From assembly GCF_009931655.1 (NCBI RefSeq), contig NZ_CP047984.1, positions 1,302,001 to 1,366,000 on the forward strand: 64,000 nt of DNA. The letters are read 5' to 3'. This DNA is from Pontibacter russatus. Lineage in GTDB: Bacteria > Bacteroidota > Bacteroidia > Cytophagales > Hymenobacteraceae. Numbering within the stretch: position 1 is the stretch's first letter; each line of letters starts with the position of its first letter. The notes under the pieces were generated by a model. The model had not been told where the DNA came from and made no database searches. It saw nothing but the letters and a program-made list of their open reading frames with translations. Positions 18,344-27,269 of this stretch are shown one piece after another. Made by a program: the position numbers and the translations under genes.

Positions 18344-18852
18344 AAGTGATAGGCATTTATTGCCTCATGGTACAGCATTTGGAAGTTTTCATCATCAATA
18401 TAAGGGGCAGGAATCCCTTTCTTCTTCATCCTCGTTTCCAACTCAAAGGCACCGTACGCCTGCGCAAATCGCTCTTTGAAGTCAGGTTCGCCCAAGTGCG
18501 CATAAGCCAGATAAGGCCACTTGTTGTAAATGAAGTAATCAGCGTGCTGGCGCAACTCCTCAAGGATGGCAAAGTACAGCGCCTGTCCAAAAGCGCGCTT
18601 CCCTTCCCTCCGCAAATTCATAATGCCACCCGCCACAGATACGTCGTCAAACTTAAGCCCCTCCAGTTTCAGTTCTTTCTCCTGCTCAAAGTACAGGCAG
18701 GCAACCCTATAGTCCCTTTTGAAATCGAGCACATTCTCCCTGCACAGAAAAGCGGAGTAGATGTGGTCAAGGTGGTTCTCCTTGCCTATCAGCCTGAATA
18801 ATTGCAGGTTATGCTCCTGCATTACCTTTATGTGAATCTGCTCCATTACCAT
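18322..18852 (-). CDS. Hypothetical protein, 176 aa
   Basis: Soluble-looking, mixed alpha/beta protein with many aromatic residues (starting MVMEQIHIKVM). No domain is recognised. Its start codon overlaps the stop of the upstream gene as TAATG (18850-18854), so the two are translationally coupled and probably work together. Base composition is near that of the neighbouring umuDC region. Confidence 0.65.
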   Translation of the reverse strand: MVMEQIHIKVMQEHNLQLFRLIGKENHLDHIYSAFLCRENVLDFKRDYRVACLYFEQEKELKLEGLKFDDVSVAGGIMNLRREGKRAFGQALYFAILEELRQHADYFIYNKWPYLAYAHLGEPDFKERFAQAYGAFELETRMKKKGIPAPYIDDENFQMLYHEAINAYHFYTDGIC

Positions 18853-19454
18853 TACAGGTTAAAGTGCTTTTTAAGGTTGGCATCTACCTCGTCGGATATA
18901 TAAACTTTGCCCATGACACCGATGCCGATTATGTTTGTTTCTTTGTCAAAGGTTACTCTGGTGAGGGAAAAAAGCACGTAGTCATCCACGTTTAGCATAG
19001 TGTATGCCGCAGCGTCAGCGAGTTGCATCACTATTGAGCGACCCGCAAATGCAATCATTCCTTCAAGACCAGAGCCTTCCGTTGCTTCACTGGCTTTTTC
19101 CTCCACGCCCACCGCGTTCACTATGGCCTGTTTGAAGGCTTCCTTGTGCTTTGCTTCATCAGGGTTGGTGAAAACCAAAACCCCCGCAAGTGCAGCAAGA
19201 CCCAACAGGCAGTTTTGGACGCTTACACGCGCCTTTCTAACAACAGGCTTAATTACAGCATCATCAACAGCATCATCATAAGCCACAGGAGCTGCTGTAG
19301 GTGCACTTGTAGCTGTATTAATGGTAGGCATAGCTTGTGCTCCAAACTCGCTGTAATAGGCGTTAATGGAAGCATTGGGGTTCTCCTTCAGCCACTGCTG
19401 GAGGGTTAGGTGGCGAGCATGGTTTTGTATTGCTTGCGCTGTAAGCGTTTCCAT
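18852..19454 (-). CDS. Membrane protein with DUF4359-like C-terminal part
   Basis: From the Met at 19454 (METLTAQAIQNH) the protein has an amphipathic N-terminal helix, a Thr/Ala/Pro-rich linker, one transmembrane helix (NCLLGLAALAGVLVFT) followed by NPDEAKHKEAFKQAI, and a C-terminal segment NVDDYVLFSLTRV...IGIGVMGKVYI. The last part resembles DUF4359-type small membrane proteins. An upstream Met at 19532 would overlap the divergent regulator and is less likely. It is coupled to the 18322 gene. Function unknown. Confidence 0.6.
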   Translation of the reverse strand: METLTAQAIQNHARHLTLQQWLKENPNASINAYYSEFGAQAMPTINTATSAPTAAPVAYDDAVDDAVIKPVVRKARVSVQNCLLGLAALAGVLVFTNPDEAKHKEAFKQAIVNAVGVEEKASEATEGSGLEGMIAFAGRSIVMQLADAAAYTMLNVDDYVLFSLTRVTFDKETNIIGIGVMGKVYISDEVDANLKKHFNL

Positions 19455-19560
19455 AAGTAGGTGTAATTCTGCTTGAGTGAAGTGGTAAGCAAATCTAAAA
19501 ACAATATTTGGATACACATATGTACCCAGCATGTTTTCTTTAGTGTGTCACCTTTGGCGG

Positions 19561-19797
19561 GTGAAGAATCCAGCAGGCATCAAGGCGTTCGGCGTGCACC
19601 TAAGAAAGATTAGGGAGCAAAGAGGCATAAGCCAACAGGAGCTTGCCGACATAGCCAACGTCTCCAAGCTAACTGTGCAGCGGACAGAGAACGCAAAGTA
19701 TTCAGTGACTCTGGACGTGCTCTTGTCTTTTGCCCATGGCCTGCAAATACCCCTGAAGGAGTTGCTGGACTTGGATGTGCCAGATGAGCTTTCTTAA
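19561..19797 (+). CDS. XRE-family transcriptional regulator
   Basis: A 78-residue Cro/C1-type helix-turn-helix protein. The body reads HLRKIREQRGISQQELADIA...SKLTVQRTENAKYSVTLDVLLSFAHGLQ, a complete five-helix HTH fold. The GTG at 19561 gives VKNPAGIKAFG, matching the usual MKNPEGIKAFG start of this Bacteroidota group, so the upstream ATG (19531) is rejected. It lies divergent to the 18852-19454 gene and 200 bp before umuD, with a dyad in between, so it may control either. Confidence 0.88.
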   Translation: MKNPAGIKAFGVHLRKIREQRGISQQELADIANVSKLTVQRTENAKYSVTLDVLLSFAHGLQIPLKELLDLDVPDELS

Positions 19798-19925
19798 CCA
19801 CTCCTGTTTCCCATAGAGAACATCCGTATTCTGGCTGCCAGCTTAGATGCTGCGTCTGCTACTCCGCCTTTCGCCTATACCATAATTTTGCCTGTACCCA
19901 ACCTCTTTACAGCTATCTCCGTTAG

Positions 19926-19948
19926 TAATGCTAATTAATTTAGTATTA
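19926..19948. promoter_or_regulatory. Candidate operator in front of umuDC
   Basis: TAATGCTAA (19926-19934) and TTAGTATTA (19940-19948) form an inverted repeat with one mismatch and a 5-bp spacer, 50 bp upstream of umuD. Size and spacing suit an XRE or LexA-like dimer. Which protein binds is unknown. Confidence 0.45.
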
Positions 19949-19997
19949 TGTAAAAGCTATATCATATATTGCGGCAGGATAACCTGAAAATAAAGCT

Positions 19998-20474
19998 ATG
20001 TTGAAAGAAACGGTACTACAGAACAGGGACAGGAGCGTGTTCGGCAAGGCCTTCTTTGTGGACGGTCACGAAGATTTGGAGCTGCCGCTGTTCGGCAGCA
20101 AGATAGCGGCGGGCTTCCCCTCCCCTGCGACGGACTACATCGAGGAAACCATCAACCTGAACAGGCACCTGATAAAGAACCCCGCCTCCACTTTCTTTAT
20201 CAGGGTAATGGGCGAGTCCATGCAGGACGCTTACATTCGCAACACAGACCTGCTGGTGATTGACAAGTCCCTGAAGGCAAGGGACGGTTCGGCGGTGGTG
20301 TGCTGGCTGGAGGGCGAGTTCACGGTGAAGACTTACAAGCCAGCGGGCAACAAGCTTTACCTGTTGCCTGCTAACCCAAAGTACAAGGCTATAGAGTTGA
20401 CTGAAGGGATGGACTTCGTGTTCATGGGGGTGGTGACCTACTCCATCCACGACTGCCTGAAGAACCAGCTATGA
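19998..20474 (+). CDS. umuD: UmuD-like S24 peptidase, subunit of an error-prone polymerase
   Basis: LexA/UmuD-type autoprotease that, once cleaved with RecA filament help, joins UmuC to form a translesion polymerase. The predicted cleavage site is Ala38-Gly39 (IAAGFPSP). The catalytic dyad is Ser74 (MGESM) and Lys111 (FTVKTY). The 158-residue length is slightly longer than E. coli UmuD. Its stop overlaps the umuC start by 4 bp. Confidence 0.93.
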   Translation: MLKETVLQNRDRSVFGKAFFVDGHEDLELPLFGSKIAAGFPSPATDYIEETINLNRHLIKNPASTFFIRVMGESMQDAYIRNTDLLVIDKSLKARDGSAVVCWLEGEFTVKTYKPAGNKLYLLPANPKYKAIELTEGMDFVFMGVVTYSIHDCLKNQL

Positions 20475-21730
20475 TAGCGCTTGTGGATTGCAACTCCTTC
20501 TATGCTTCCTGTGAGTGCGTTTTTAATCCTGCCATAAGGGATAAACCAGTTATTGTTTTGAGCAACAACGACGGGTGCACGATAGCCCGTTCACAGCAGG
20601 CCAAAGATGTAGGGGTGAAAATGGGAGACCCTGCCTTTATGCTGAAGGACTTGATTAAGAAGCACAGCATAAAGGTTTTCAGCTCCAACTATACCCTCTA
20701 CGGTGACATGAGCCGCCGTGTGATGCAGACGCTGGCGGGCTTCACACCTAACCTTGAAGTGTACAGCATAGACGAATCCTTTCTGGATTTGGGGCACTTC
20801 TACAAGAAAGACCTGCACCAATACGCGTGGCAGATAAAGAACACGGTGCAGGAATGGACAGGTATACCCGTAGGCATCGGTGTGGCGAAGACAAAGACGC
20901 TGGCAAAGATTGCCAACCGCATTGCAAAGAAAAGCCCCAAGGCAAAGGGCGTTCTGGTGCTTCAGGAACAGCGGCACATAGAGGCGGCGCTTAAACGGAC
21001 AGAGGTAGGTGACGTTTGGGGCATCGGCAGGCAGCACAGCAAGCTCCTGCAAAAGCATGGCATCACAACCGCCTACGAACTGGCGCAGCAACATGATGCG
21101 TGGGTGAAGAAACACCTGACAATTGTTGGCCTGCGGATGGTAAAGGAGCTGCGCGGGGAGCCGTGCCTGGAACTGGAGGAAGTAGCTCCAAAGAAGCAGA
21201 ACATATGCACTTCCCGCTCCTTTGGAAGCCCTGTAACGAAGCTTCAGGAGCTGGAGGAGGCAACGGCCACCTACGCCTCCAAGTGCGCCTATAAGCTGCG
21301 TAAACAAGGCTCCTGCGCCTCTGCCGTGACCGTATTTGTGATGACGAACAGGTTTGCCAATACCCCGCAGTACTACAACTCCAAAACCATTCACGTGCCC
21401 AACCCCGTCAACAGTGACCTGCACCTTATCCAGTACGCGAACATGGCGCTAAGGAGCATTTACGAGGAAGGGTACAGCTACAAGAAGTGCGGCGTGATTG
21501 TCTCCGACTTCATGCCTGAAGACAACCTGCAACTTGGCTTGTTTGATGTTGCCGATACAGGCAAGCACAAAGACCTCATGAAGGCGTTGGACAACCTAAA
21601 TAGCCGCTACGGGATGGCAACTGTTAAAGCGGCGGCACAGGGCATCAAGAATAACTGGACGCTGAAGCGGGAAAGGCTTTCGCCTTGCTATACGACGAGG
21701 TTAAGTGACGTGCTGGTGGCGAGACTATAA
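20471..21730 (+). CDS. umuC: UmuC-like Y-family DNA polymerase
   Basis: Catalytic subunit of a DNA polymerase V-type translesion enzyme. Motifs are MIALVDCNSFYASCE with the first metal-binding Asp, LSNNDGCTIARS, the catalytic YSIDESFLDL segment, the GIGVAKTKTLAKIANR thumb region, a helix-hairpin-helix (GDVWGIGRQ) and the C-terminal little-finger domain. The 419-residue length is normal. It forms an operon with umuD (ATGA overlap). On a mobile island it could raise mutation rate of the host under DNA damage. Confidence 0.95.
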   Translation: MIALVDCNSFYASCECVFNPAIRDKPVIVLSNNDGCTIARSQQAKDVGVKMGDPAFMLKDLIKKHSIKVFSSNYTLYGDMSRRVMQTLAGFTPNLEVYSIDESFLDLGHFYKKDLHQYAWQIKNTVQEWTGIPVGIGVAKTKTLAKIANRIAKKSPKAKGVLVLQEQRHIEAALKRTEVGDVWGIGRQHSKLLQKHGITTAYELAQQHDAWVKKHLTIVGLRMVKELRGEPCLELEEVAPKKQNICTSRSFGSPVTKLQELEEATATYASKCAYKLRKQGSCASAVTVFVMTNRFANTPQYYNSKTIHVPNPVNSDLHLIQYANMALRSIYEEGYSYKKCGVIVSDFMPEDNLQLGLFDVADTGKHKDLMKALDNLNSRYGMATVKAAAQGIKNNWTLKRERLSPCYTTRLSDVLVARL

Positions 21731-21845
21731 AACTGTCTTACAGCACCAAACAACTATTTATTAATAAAAATATACTATATTAAATTTTCTTCAGATGTCA
21801 CAACTTTAAGAACCTGCAATAAATCAGAAAGCACTTAATAATAAG

Positions 21846-23612
21846 ATGGATACAATAAGGCACGATATCAAGATTTACCAAATCGACATAGACTTCCATG
21901 AAATTAGAGAAATAGATTCTCTTATGGAGAAAATCTATTTTATAGTCGATAAACATAAAAACTCAATCCTTGATGTAAATAAAAAGGCATCTGAACTTCC
22001 TACGACAACTATTGATAGTATTCAATATTTGTTATATACCTATAATCAAAGGGAGAAAGAGTCTTCTTGGAGGTCCTTTCTTCCTTCAGCCATAGTTACA
22101 GATGAAGATTTTAATGTGCAGACTACCTCATTTGTTCTGTTTGCTATACTTAATCGAAGAATATTTGCTACAATTGGAGGCAACGGAATAACTGTTATAA
22201 AGCGATACTTAAACCAGACATTTGGTCTTGACCTATATGAGAAAATTTCCGAGCCAGAAAATGATATTGTTAACTCTATTGAGTCACGAGGAGTAGCAGG
22301 CAATATGACTTCTCAAATTGTTACCTATAGGAGTGAACAAAAACTTATAGATTCTCTTTCCTTCGGCCGTATACCGCATCGGCTCAATTTTCAACTACGA
22401 GACACTTTATTGGCAGATGTTTTTGACTTTATCAAATTTGATGGTGCCGAAAAGGTCTGTGTCCAAGTTGGCACTTCCTTTCATATCAAATGGAAGCTTT
22501 CCTTCAAGGAAATGCATCAACTAATCCAGCAAATCGATAAAATTTTAGATACAACAGCCCATACACCTATAAGCAGCTTTGTCAGGATTGGAGACAGAAA
22601 TTTAACTGAAAATAATTTAAGGTTTGCTTTATACAACAGGGTAAGGGATGATATGGTTAGGGCATTTGAACCTCAAAACAACAGGTATGGTGCAAGACTA
22701 GACTATGATTTTGTTCACCCTTCCAAGTTACAAGCCTTTTATGAGTGCGATAAATATGCTCTTTATGAGAGAGGTGCTCAGCAGCCATTCTTTGAAACTT
22801 TCGATAGACACGCACTTTATCATGCAGGGCTAACCTTTTTATATAATAATACAGACCGCACAAATCCTATTGATTTCAATAGCAAAATATCAGGAATAAG
22901 AGTGTGCGGGTATGTTAACCGTCTAAAGAAAACAAATGCAATGTTTGCCCACCATGTCACATGTGAGATTGAGTTCAACAAAAAACCTACTTTTCACATC
23001 GACTCGCACTGGTATACAATTAAAGGGAATTTTATAGAAGACATCAACACCCTTTGCAGTAAGTCAATAAAAAATAACTATCTAAATTCTAGTGTTAACC
23101 TGCAAGTATGGGGTGATAGCATCAAGGACGAAGGGCAATATAACATGCTATACCATGGTCTCCCAAACTATTTGGTACTAGATAAGATGTTGGGCCAAAA
23201 TATTGAGCTATGCGACATCCTCTACGAAGATGACTCTAGTGTTTATCTTATTCATGTAAAACAAGGCTTTGATGCAAAAATTCGAGATTTAACAAATCAA
23301 GTTATAATCTCCGCTAATAGGCTATGGAATGACCTGAAGTCAGGAGCATTTACTTTTATTGACGAAGTTTGTGAAAGATATAACAACTCAATAGCTGCCG
23401 ACCAAAAAATTGATTTACACAAATTTAGGATGGTATTTAAAAAGGACATAATTTATGTTATGGCATTTAATTCTCACTTAAGAGGGAAAAGAATAAGAGA
23501 CGACATTAGCATTGCACGCTCGAACATAGCAAAATTTTCCCTTATCCACAGTTTTCGCGACATGCCATCAAATCTATATCCTTTAAAGGTCGTTGAGATA
23601 GATAATGAATAA
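21846..23612 (+). CDS. TIGR04141/DUF6119-like sporadic protein, possible nuclease
   Basis: The 588-residue protein resembles the sporadically distributed TIGR04141 (DUF6119) family. In its C-terminal third ELCDILYEDDSSVYLIHVK (about 473-491) has the D...E-D-x(n)-I-H-V-K layout typical of that family and reminiscent of PD-(D/E)xK nucleases; the downstream part ANRLWNDLKSG also fits. The N-terminal two thirds have no recognised domain. The family is often found in defence islands, with function not established. It is followed 124 bp later by an abortive-infection-type gene, and both are AT-rich. Confidence 0.55.
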   Translation: MDTIRHDIKIYQIDIDFHEIREIDSLMEKIYFIVDKHKNSILDVNKKASELPTTTIDSIQYLLYTYNQREKESSWRSFLPSAIVTDEDFNVQTTSFVLFAILNRRIFATIGGNGITVIKRYLNQTFGLDLYEKISEPENDIVNSIESRGVAGNMTSQIVTYRSEQKLIDSLSFGRIPHRLNFQLRDTLLADVFDFIKFDGAEKVCVQVGTSFHIKWKLSFKEMHQLIQQIDKILDTTAHTPISSFVRIGDRNLTENNLRFALYNRVRDDMVRAFEPQNNRYGARLDYDFVHPSKLQAFYECDKYALYERGAQQPFFETFDRHALYHAGLTFLYNNTDRTNPIDFNSKISGIRVCGYVNRLKKTNAMFAHHVTCEIEFNKKPTFHIDSHWYTIKGNFIEDINTLCSKSIKNNYLNSSVNLQVWGDSIKDEGQYNMLYHGLPNYLVLDKMLGQNIELCDILYEDDSSVYLIHVKQGFDAKIRDLTNQVIISANRLWNDLKSGAFTFIDEVCERYNNSIAADQKIDLHKFRMVFKKDIIYVMAFNSHLRGKRIRDDISIARSNIAKFSLIHSFRDMPSNLYPLKVVEIDNE

Positions 23613-23736
23613 ATCTAAAGAACAATTCAATCAGATAAGTCCAGACTTCATAAAAGAGGCGTCAAATAAATAGCTAACAATTTAACTTCATCTAAGGTAA
23701 CAATAACTTGAATTTTATCCGTCAAAGAAATAATTA

Positions 23737-24429
23737 ATGAGCTCAGAGAAGAACATAAGCGAGTTAGCTAGTGGAATTAGTGGCATAGCAGATAGGGCCT
23801 TTGATTTTGTAGAAAAAATAATAGCTGGTCCAATCATTGAAGGAACAGGTGCAATTACAGATAAAATCAAGTTTTGGAGGTTCAAAAATCAGGTTAATAC
23901 AATACTTAAAGCTCAAGAGTTTCTAAAAGAGAAAGGTATCAAAACCCCTAAAAAATTACCCGTGAAAGATGTAACCACTCTGTTGGAATATGCATCGTTT
24001 GAAGAAGATGAAAACATGCAAAATAAATGGGCCTGTCTGCTAGCAAATGCTGCTGACCCAAATAACCCCTTCGATATATGTTATATATTTAGCCAAGTTT
24101 TAAATCAGCTTTCACCTCATGAGGCTAAACTTCTTGACTATATGTTTTCACGTTCCTTCTTGATGACAGACAGAGACAGGCCTTATTTTGAAAAAGATGA
24201 TATAATAAGAAGAAACTTTGCTTCCTATGAAGTGACCTTGCTGATTTTTGATAATTTACTTAGACTAAGACTAATTGAGGAGAAGCCTCCAAAACTCCAA
24301 GATAATAGTAGATACCATTATAGATATGATGAAGACGAAGCTATACCTGAACATGAAATTGTACCAAGTAATAGCGTTCGTTTGTCAGAATTTGGCGCAG
24401 AATTTACAAGAAAAACCCATTTATTATAG
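23737..24429 (+). CDS. Abi-alpha (DUF4393) family protein
   Basis: The 230-residue protein carries the family pattern FWRFKNQVNTILKAQEFL, followed by LLEYASFEEDENMQNKWA, CLLANAAD and later LSPHEAKLLDYMF. The N-terminus (IADRAFDFVEKIIAGPIIEGTGAITDKI) is a long amphipathic or membrane-associated helix, as usual in Abi_alpha proteins, named for a role in phage abortive infection. It probably forms a unit with the TIGR04141-like gene just upstream. Mechanism is unknown. Confidence 0.78.
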   Translation: MSSEKNISELASGISGIADRAFDFVEKIIAGPIIEGTGAITDKIKFWRFKNQVNTILKAQEFLKEKGIKTPKKLPVKDVTTLLEYASFEEDENMQNKWACLLANAADPNNPFDICYIFSQVLNQLSPHEAKLLDYMFSRSFLMTDRDRPYFEKDDIIRRNFASYEVTLLIFDNLLRLRLIEEKPPKLQDNSRYHYRYDEDEAIPEHEIVPSNSVRLSEFGAEFTRKTHLL

Positions 24430-25073
24430 AAAACAAGAAGAATTATAATAAGCAAAAGAGATATTCATATACGCATCAACCAAAAGCCTGTACATCGGGT
24501 TACAGATGTAATTTAAAGCAAATATAAGGCTACTTTAGAAGCACTAATGTTTTACCCGAGTAACCCACCTGAAACAAACAGGACGTTTTAAAATGGCTTA
24601 TTTAGGCTCTAATGAACATGTGCCTAAAAGGTAGACAACACAGCTTCTGGAGCCCAAAATTTTACATCTTAGGAGTGGTATACCTACCTTCATTAACAAC
24701 TCCTACTCCATTACTTCCCTAATGAAATTTATGTTGTGGACATTCGTCACCTATATTAAAATGCTTAGTGAAAATCATGTGCGGTATCACATAGATGTTT
24801 ATTATCTTGAACAAGCCTCTTGAGCAGGTATAATAACCTTAAAAATATATAATCTCCGCGTCTAATCTTTTAGTTTGATATAGGTATGGCATTAATATTT
24901 GTTTGCTATATCAAATAGAATATTTTTATTATAATAATTAATTATTATTATAATAAAAATATGTAATATACACAATATAAAGTACATTGCATTAGCAAGA
25001 AGATTTATATTATCCTAAAATAAGCATCCTGCTAATACTTGACTTCAAATCACAAGTAGTTCAATTTAATAAG
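24430..25073. other. AT-rich region holding a polymerase-like gene remnant
   Basis: The 644-bp gap carries no intact gene. Its middle contains the decayed polymerase-like fragment listed separately. The right half has a nearly pure A/T palindromic tract near 24925-24965 (AATAATTAATTATTATTATA) and probably the promoter for the NERD gene. Confidence 0.5.
24624..24751 (-). pseudogene. 3' remnant of a polymerase-like gene (related to 27651-29243)
   Basis: Read on the minus strand, one frame gives NINFIREVME, a stop, ELLMKVGI, matching NVDFVKEVMEQELYRMVGV of the intact protein. A second frame then gives DVKFWAPEAVLSTF and a stop, matching DVEFWIPEAVLTTL and stop. One stop and one frameshift inside about 125 bp show decay. 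The downstream DNA also matches that after the intact gene. Confidence 0.85.
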
Positions 25074-25760
25074 ATGGGAAATAGACTTTATCCTAGTTGG
25101 GAGCAGTTAGATAGTTTAAATAATCCATTAACTGAAGGTGAACGACATTTACTTTTGTTTCTCGATACAAATTTACCTAAAGATAAATTTTGGACAAAAG
25201 AAAAGAAACTGACAGACTACAATGGGTGGTTAATCTTTGCACAACCTTTTCTAAATGGGAGCAGACCAGATATTCTCATATTCAACCCGTTTGTTGGTGT
25301 AGTCATATATGAAGTGAAAGATTGGAATCTTGAAAATTATAAATGGGATAAGGACCATTATGGCAGTACCAGTCTCTTTGTTCATGATAAGAGAAGCAGA
25401 TATGCAGTTAAAAGCCCTATCAGGCAAGTTGAGCATTATAAAGAGAAAATAATAAGCCAGTTAGTCCCTATTATTGGAGAGCTAATTGATAAAGACAAAA
25501 GGAGTTATGGATTGATAAAAACCGCATTATACTTCCATAAAGTAAACACAAATGATGCTCAAGATTTTTTTGGTGCGAGAATTAAAGATTTTAAACATTT
25601 TCCTGTTTTCGGGTATGATAGTCTTCACTATTCAAAATTAAATGAAATTGTTCCTGATATTCATATAAGTAGAAGTAACTATTGGGATAGAAAATGGAAT
25701 GAAGAACTCATATTTTGGTTTAACCCCCCTACCACAGCATCGAACAGGGCATACTTTTAA
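25074..25760 (+). CDS. NERD-domain nuclease (N-terminal part of a split NERD-helicase)
   Basis: The 228-residue product has the NERD nuclease pattern: EGERHLLLFL (E22/E23), SRPDILIF with Asp66, and VVIYEVKDW with Glu80 and Lys82, the restriction-like D...E-x-K core. Its last in-frame codons (FNPPTT) are followed by TASNRAYF and a stop. Re-reading with a -1 shift at the six-C run 25724-25729 continues as PPYHSIEQG into the helicase frame without a stop. The usual family member is one NERD-UvrD polypeptide, so this is most likely its N-terminal part, either a frameshift mutant or a programmed-shift gene. Confidence 0.8.
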   Translation: MGNRLYPSWEQLDSLNNPLTEGERHLLLFLDTNLPKDKFWTKEKKLTDYNGWLIFAQPFLNGSRPDILIFNPFVGVVIYEVKDWNLENYKWDKDHYGSTSLFVHDKRSRYAVKSPIRQVEHYKEKIISQLVPIIGELIDKDKRSYGLIKTALYFHKVNTNDAQDFFGARIKDFKHFPVFGYDSLHYSKLNEIVPDIHISRSNYWDRKWNEELIFWFNPPTTASNRAYF

Positions 25761-25762
25761 CT

Positions 25763-26962
25763 TTGAAGGGCAACCAGTTGAAAGTAGCGGAACCTAAATC
25801 AGGACACCAAAGGGTTAGGGGAGTAGCAGGCAGTGGTAAAACTCAGGCCTTGGCATTTAGAGCAGGAAAGTTAGCTTCCAATAATCTAAATGTTTTAATC
25901 ATTTCTTTCAATATAACACTTTGGCATTATATAAAAGACATGATAGCGCGTTCTCCCTTTAGTTTCAAATGGGATAGAATTACGTTTGCCCATTTTCACG
26001 GCTTTTGTAAAGATAAGTTGAATGAGTTCGGGAGAAAATGGCCCGTTTCACCGAGACGCAATCAATTTACATCTCAAGAAGAATATGAAGATGCCTTGGA
26101 GCTCTTTTTCAAGGTAACTGTTCCAGAGGCAGTTGTGGATGCAATTGGTGCTAACAGCTATGCAAAGTATGATGCGATTTTAGTTGACGAAGGGCAAGAC
26201 TATCATTATGAATGGTATAAGCTATTGAATGAGAAGTTTTTAACTTCTCGAGATGAATTTCTTGTAGTTTGTGACAAGAAGCAAAATATTTATGACAGAG
26301 AACTTGATTGGGTTGATAAGCGGGTTAATAGGATTGGGCTTGAAAAGTTCAAAGACCCTTATGTTGATTTAACTTCATCTTACCGTATGCCGCAGAGAGT
26401 AGCTGAAATGTCTAACGAGTTCAGCGAAATTTTCGAATTAAACCAAGAATTAAAAGTTTCTAAAATTGAAGGTGGTGCCGTGCTATTTCATTCGCAGCAT
26501 ATAATTTGGCTTAACATAGATGAAACTCAATGGTTAGAATTTATTTATAATTCATTTTTAAGGCTTAAAAGAGAATCATACAATCCTTCAGACATGGTAA
26601 TTCTTCTACCTAATCATAAATATGGAATGGAGTGTGTCAAATTCTTTATGGGAAAGAATATAGAAGTAAACCATGTATTTGAAGATGACTCGGAGGCAAC
26701 TTATCATCCACACAAGAAAGCCTTTTGGATGGGAGACAGCCGCTTAAAAATGTCTACAATACACAGCTTCAAAGGTTGGGAGTTATTAAATATAGTGTTA
26801 TATATACCAGAAAATTCACCAGATAGTAACAAGAAACTTGACGCTATTGTCTATACAGCTATCACCAGAACAAGAGAAAACCTAATAGTTTTCAATGCCA
26901 ACAAAAGATATGCAAAGTTTGGAACAAAATTTCCCAAAAAGTGGCATGAACAAATTGTTTAA
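25763..26962 (+). CDS. UvrD/Rep-like superfamily 1 helicase (C-terminal part of a split NERD-helicase)
   Basis: The 399-residue frame has Walker A GVAGSGKT (about 20-27), SFN motif Ia, the DEGQD Walker B (VDEGQDYHYEW), a motif III-like VCDKKQNIYD, SSYRMP (motif IV), STIHSFKGWE (motif V) and YTAITRTRENL (motif VI), so all helicase motifs are intact. It is shorter than UvrD, as expected for NERD-linked helicases. The only starts are a TTG at 25763 or the shifted continuation of the NERD frame. Likely role: phage or plasmid DNA processing by a nuclease-helicase pair (inference). Confidence 0.82.
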   Translation: MKGNQLKVAEPKSGHQRVRGVAGSGKTQALAFRAGKLASNNLNVLIISFNITLWHYIKDMIARSPFSFKWDRITFAHFHGFCKDKLNEFGRKWPVSPRRNQFTSQEEYEDALELFFKVTVPEAVVDAIGANSYAKYDAILVDEGQDYHYEWYKLLNEKFLTSRDEFLVVCDKKQNIYDRELDWVDKRVNRIGLEKFKDPYVDLTSSYRMPQRVAEMSNEFSEIFELNQELKVSKIEGGAVLFHSQHIIWLNIDETQWLEFIYNSFLRLKRESYNPSDMVILLPNHKYGMECVKFFMGKNIEVNHVFEDDSEATYHPHKKAFWMGDSRLKMSTIHSFKGWELLNIVLYIPENSPDSNKKLDAIVYTAITRTRENLIVFNANKRYAKFGTKFPKKWHEQIV

Positions 26963-27269
26963 ATATTGATTCTAATCTTTAAATCAAAATCAAATCCTAA
27001 AGGAAACCGTATAACTCTGGCTCAAATAACATTTTCTCATATACAATGAATAAGGCATATAAATCCCTATTAAGCGCCTCTTGCCACAGCTAAAGCTCAA
27101 GTTCATGTGCGGCATTAGAGGGGCTTAATAGGGGTGTTACAGCTCTTAAACAGGCTTAATTAATTCTGTGTGAAAGCGATGGCGAAAAGCCATCAGAGCA
27201 GCCCTTGCTCTGTCAATTTTAAATTTAAAACTACTTACGCCAATTTCACCATTTTGGCTTTAGATTCTA
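26963..27269. other. Non-coding region between convergent genes
   Basis: About 300 bp without a gene. It includes the AT palindrome ATTTTAAATTTAAAA near 27217 that recurs in the element. The right border runs into the polymerase-like remnant. Confidence 0.4.
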
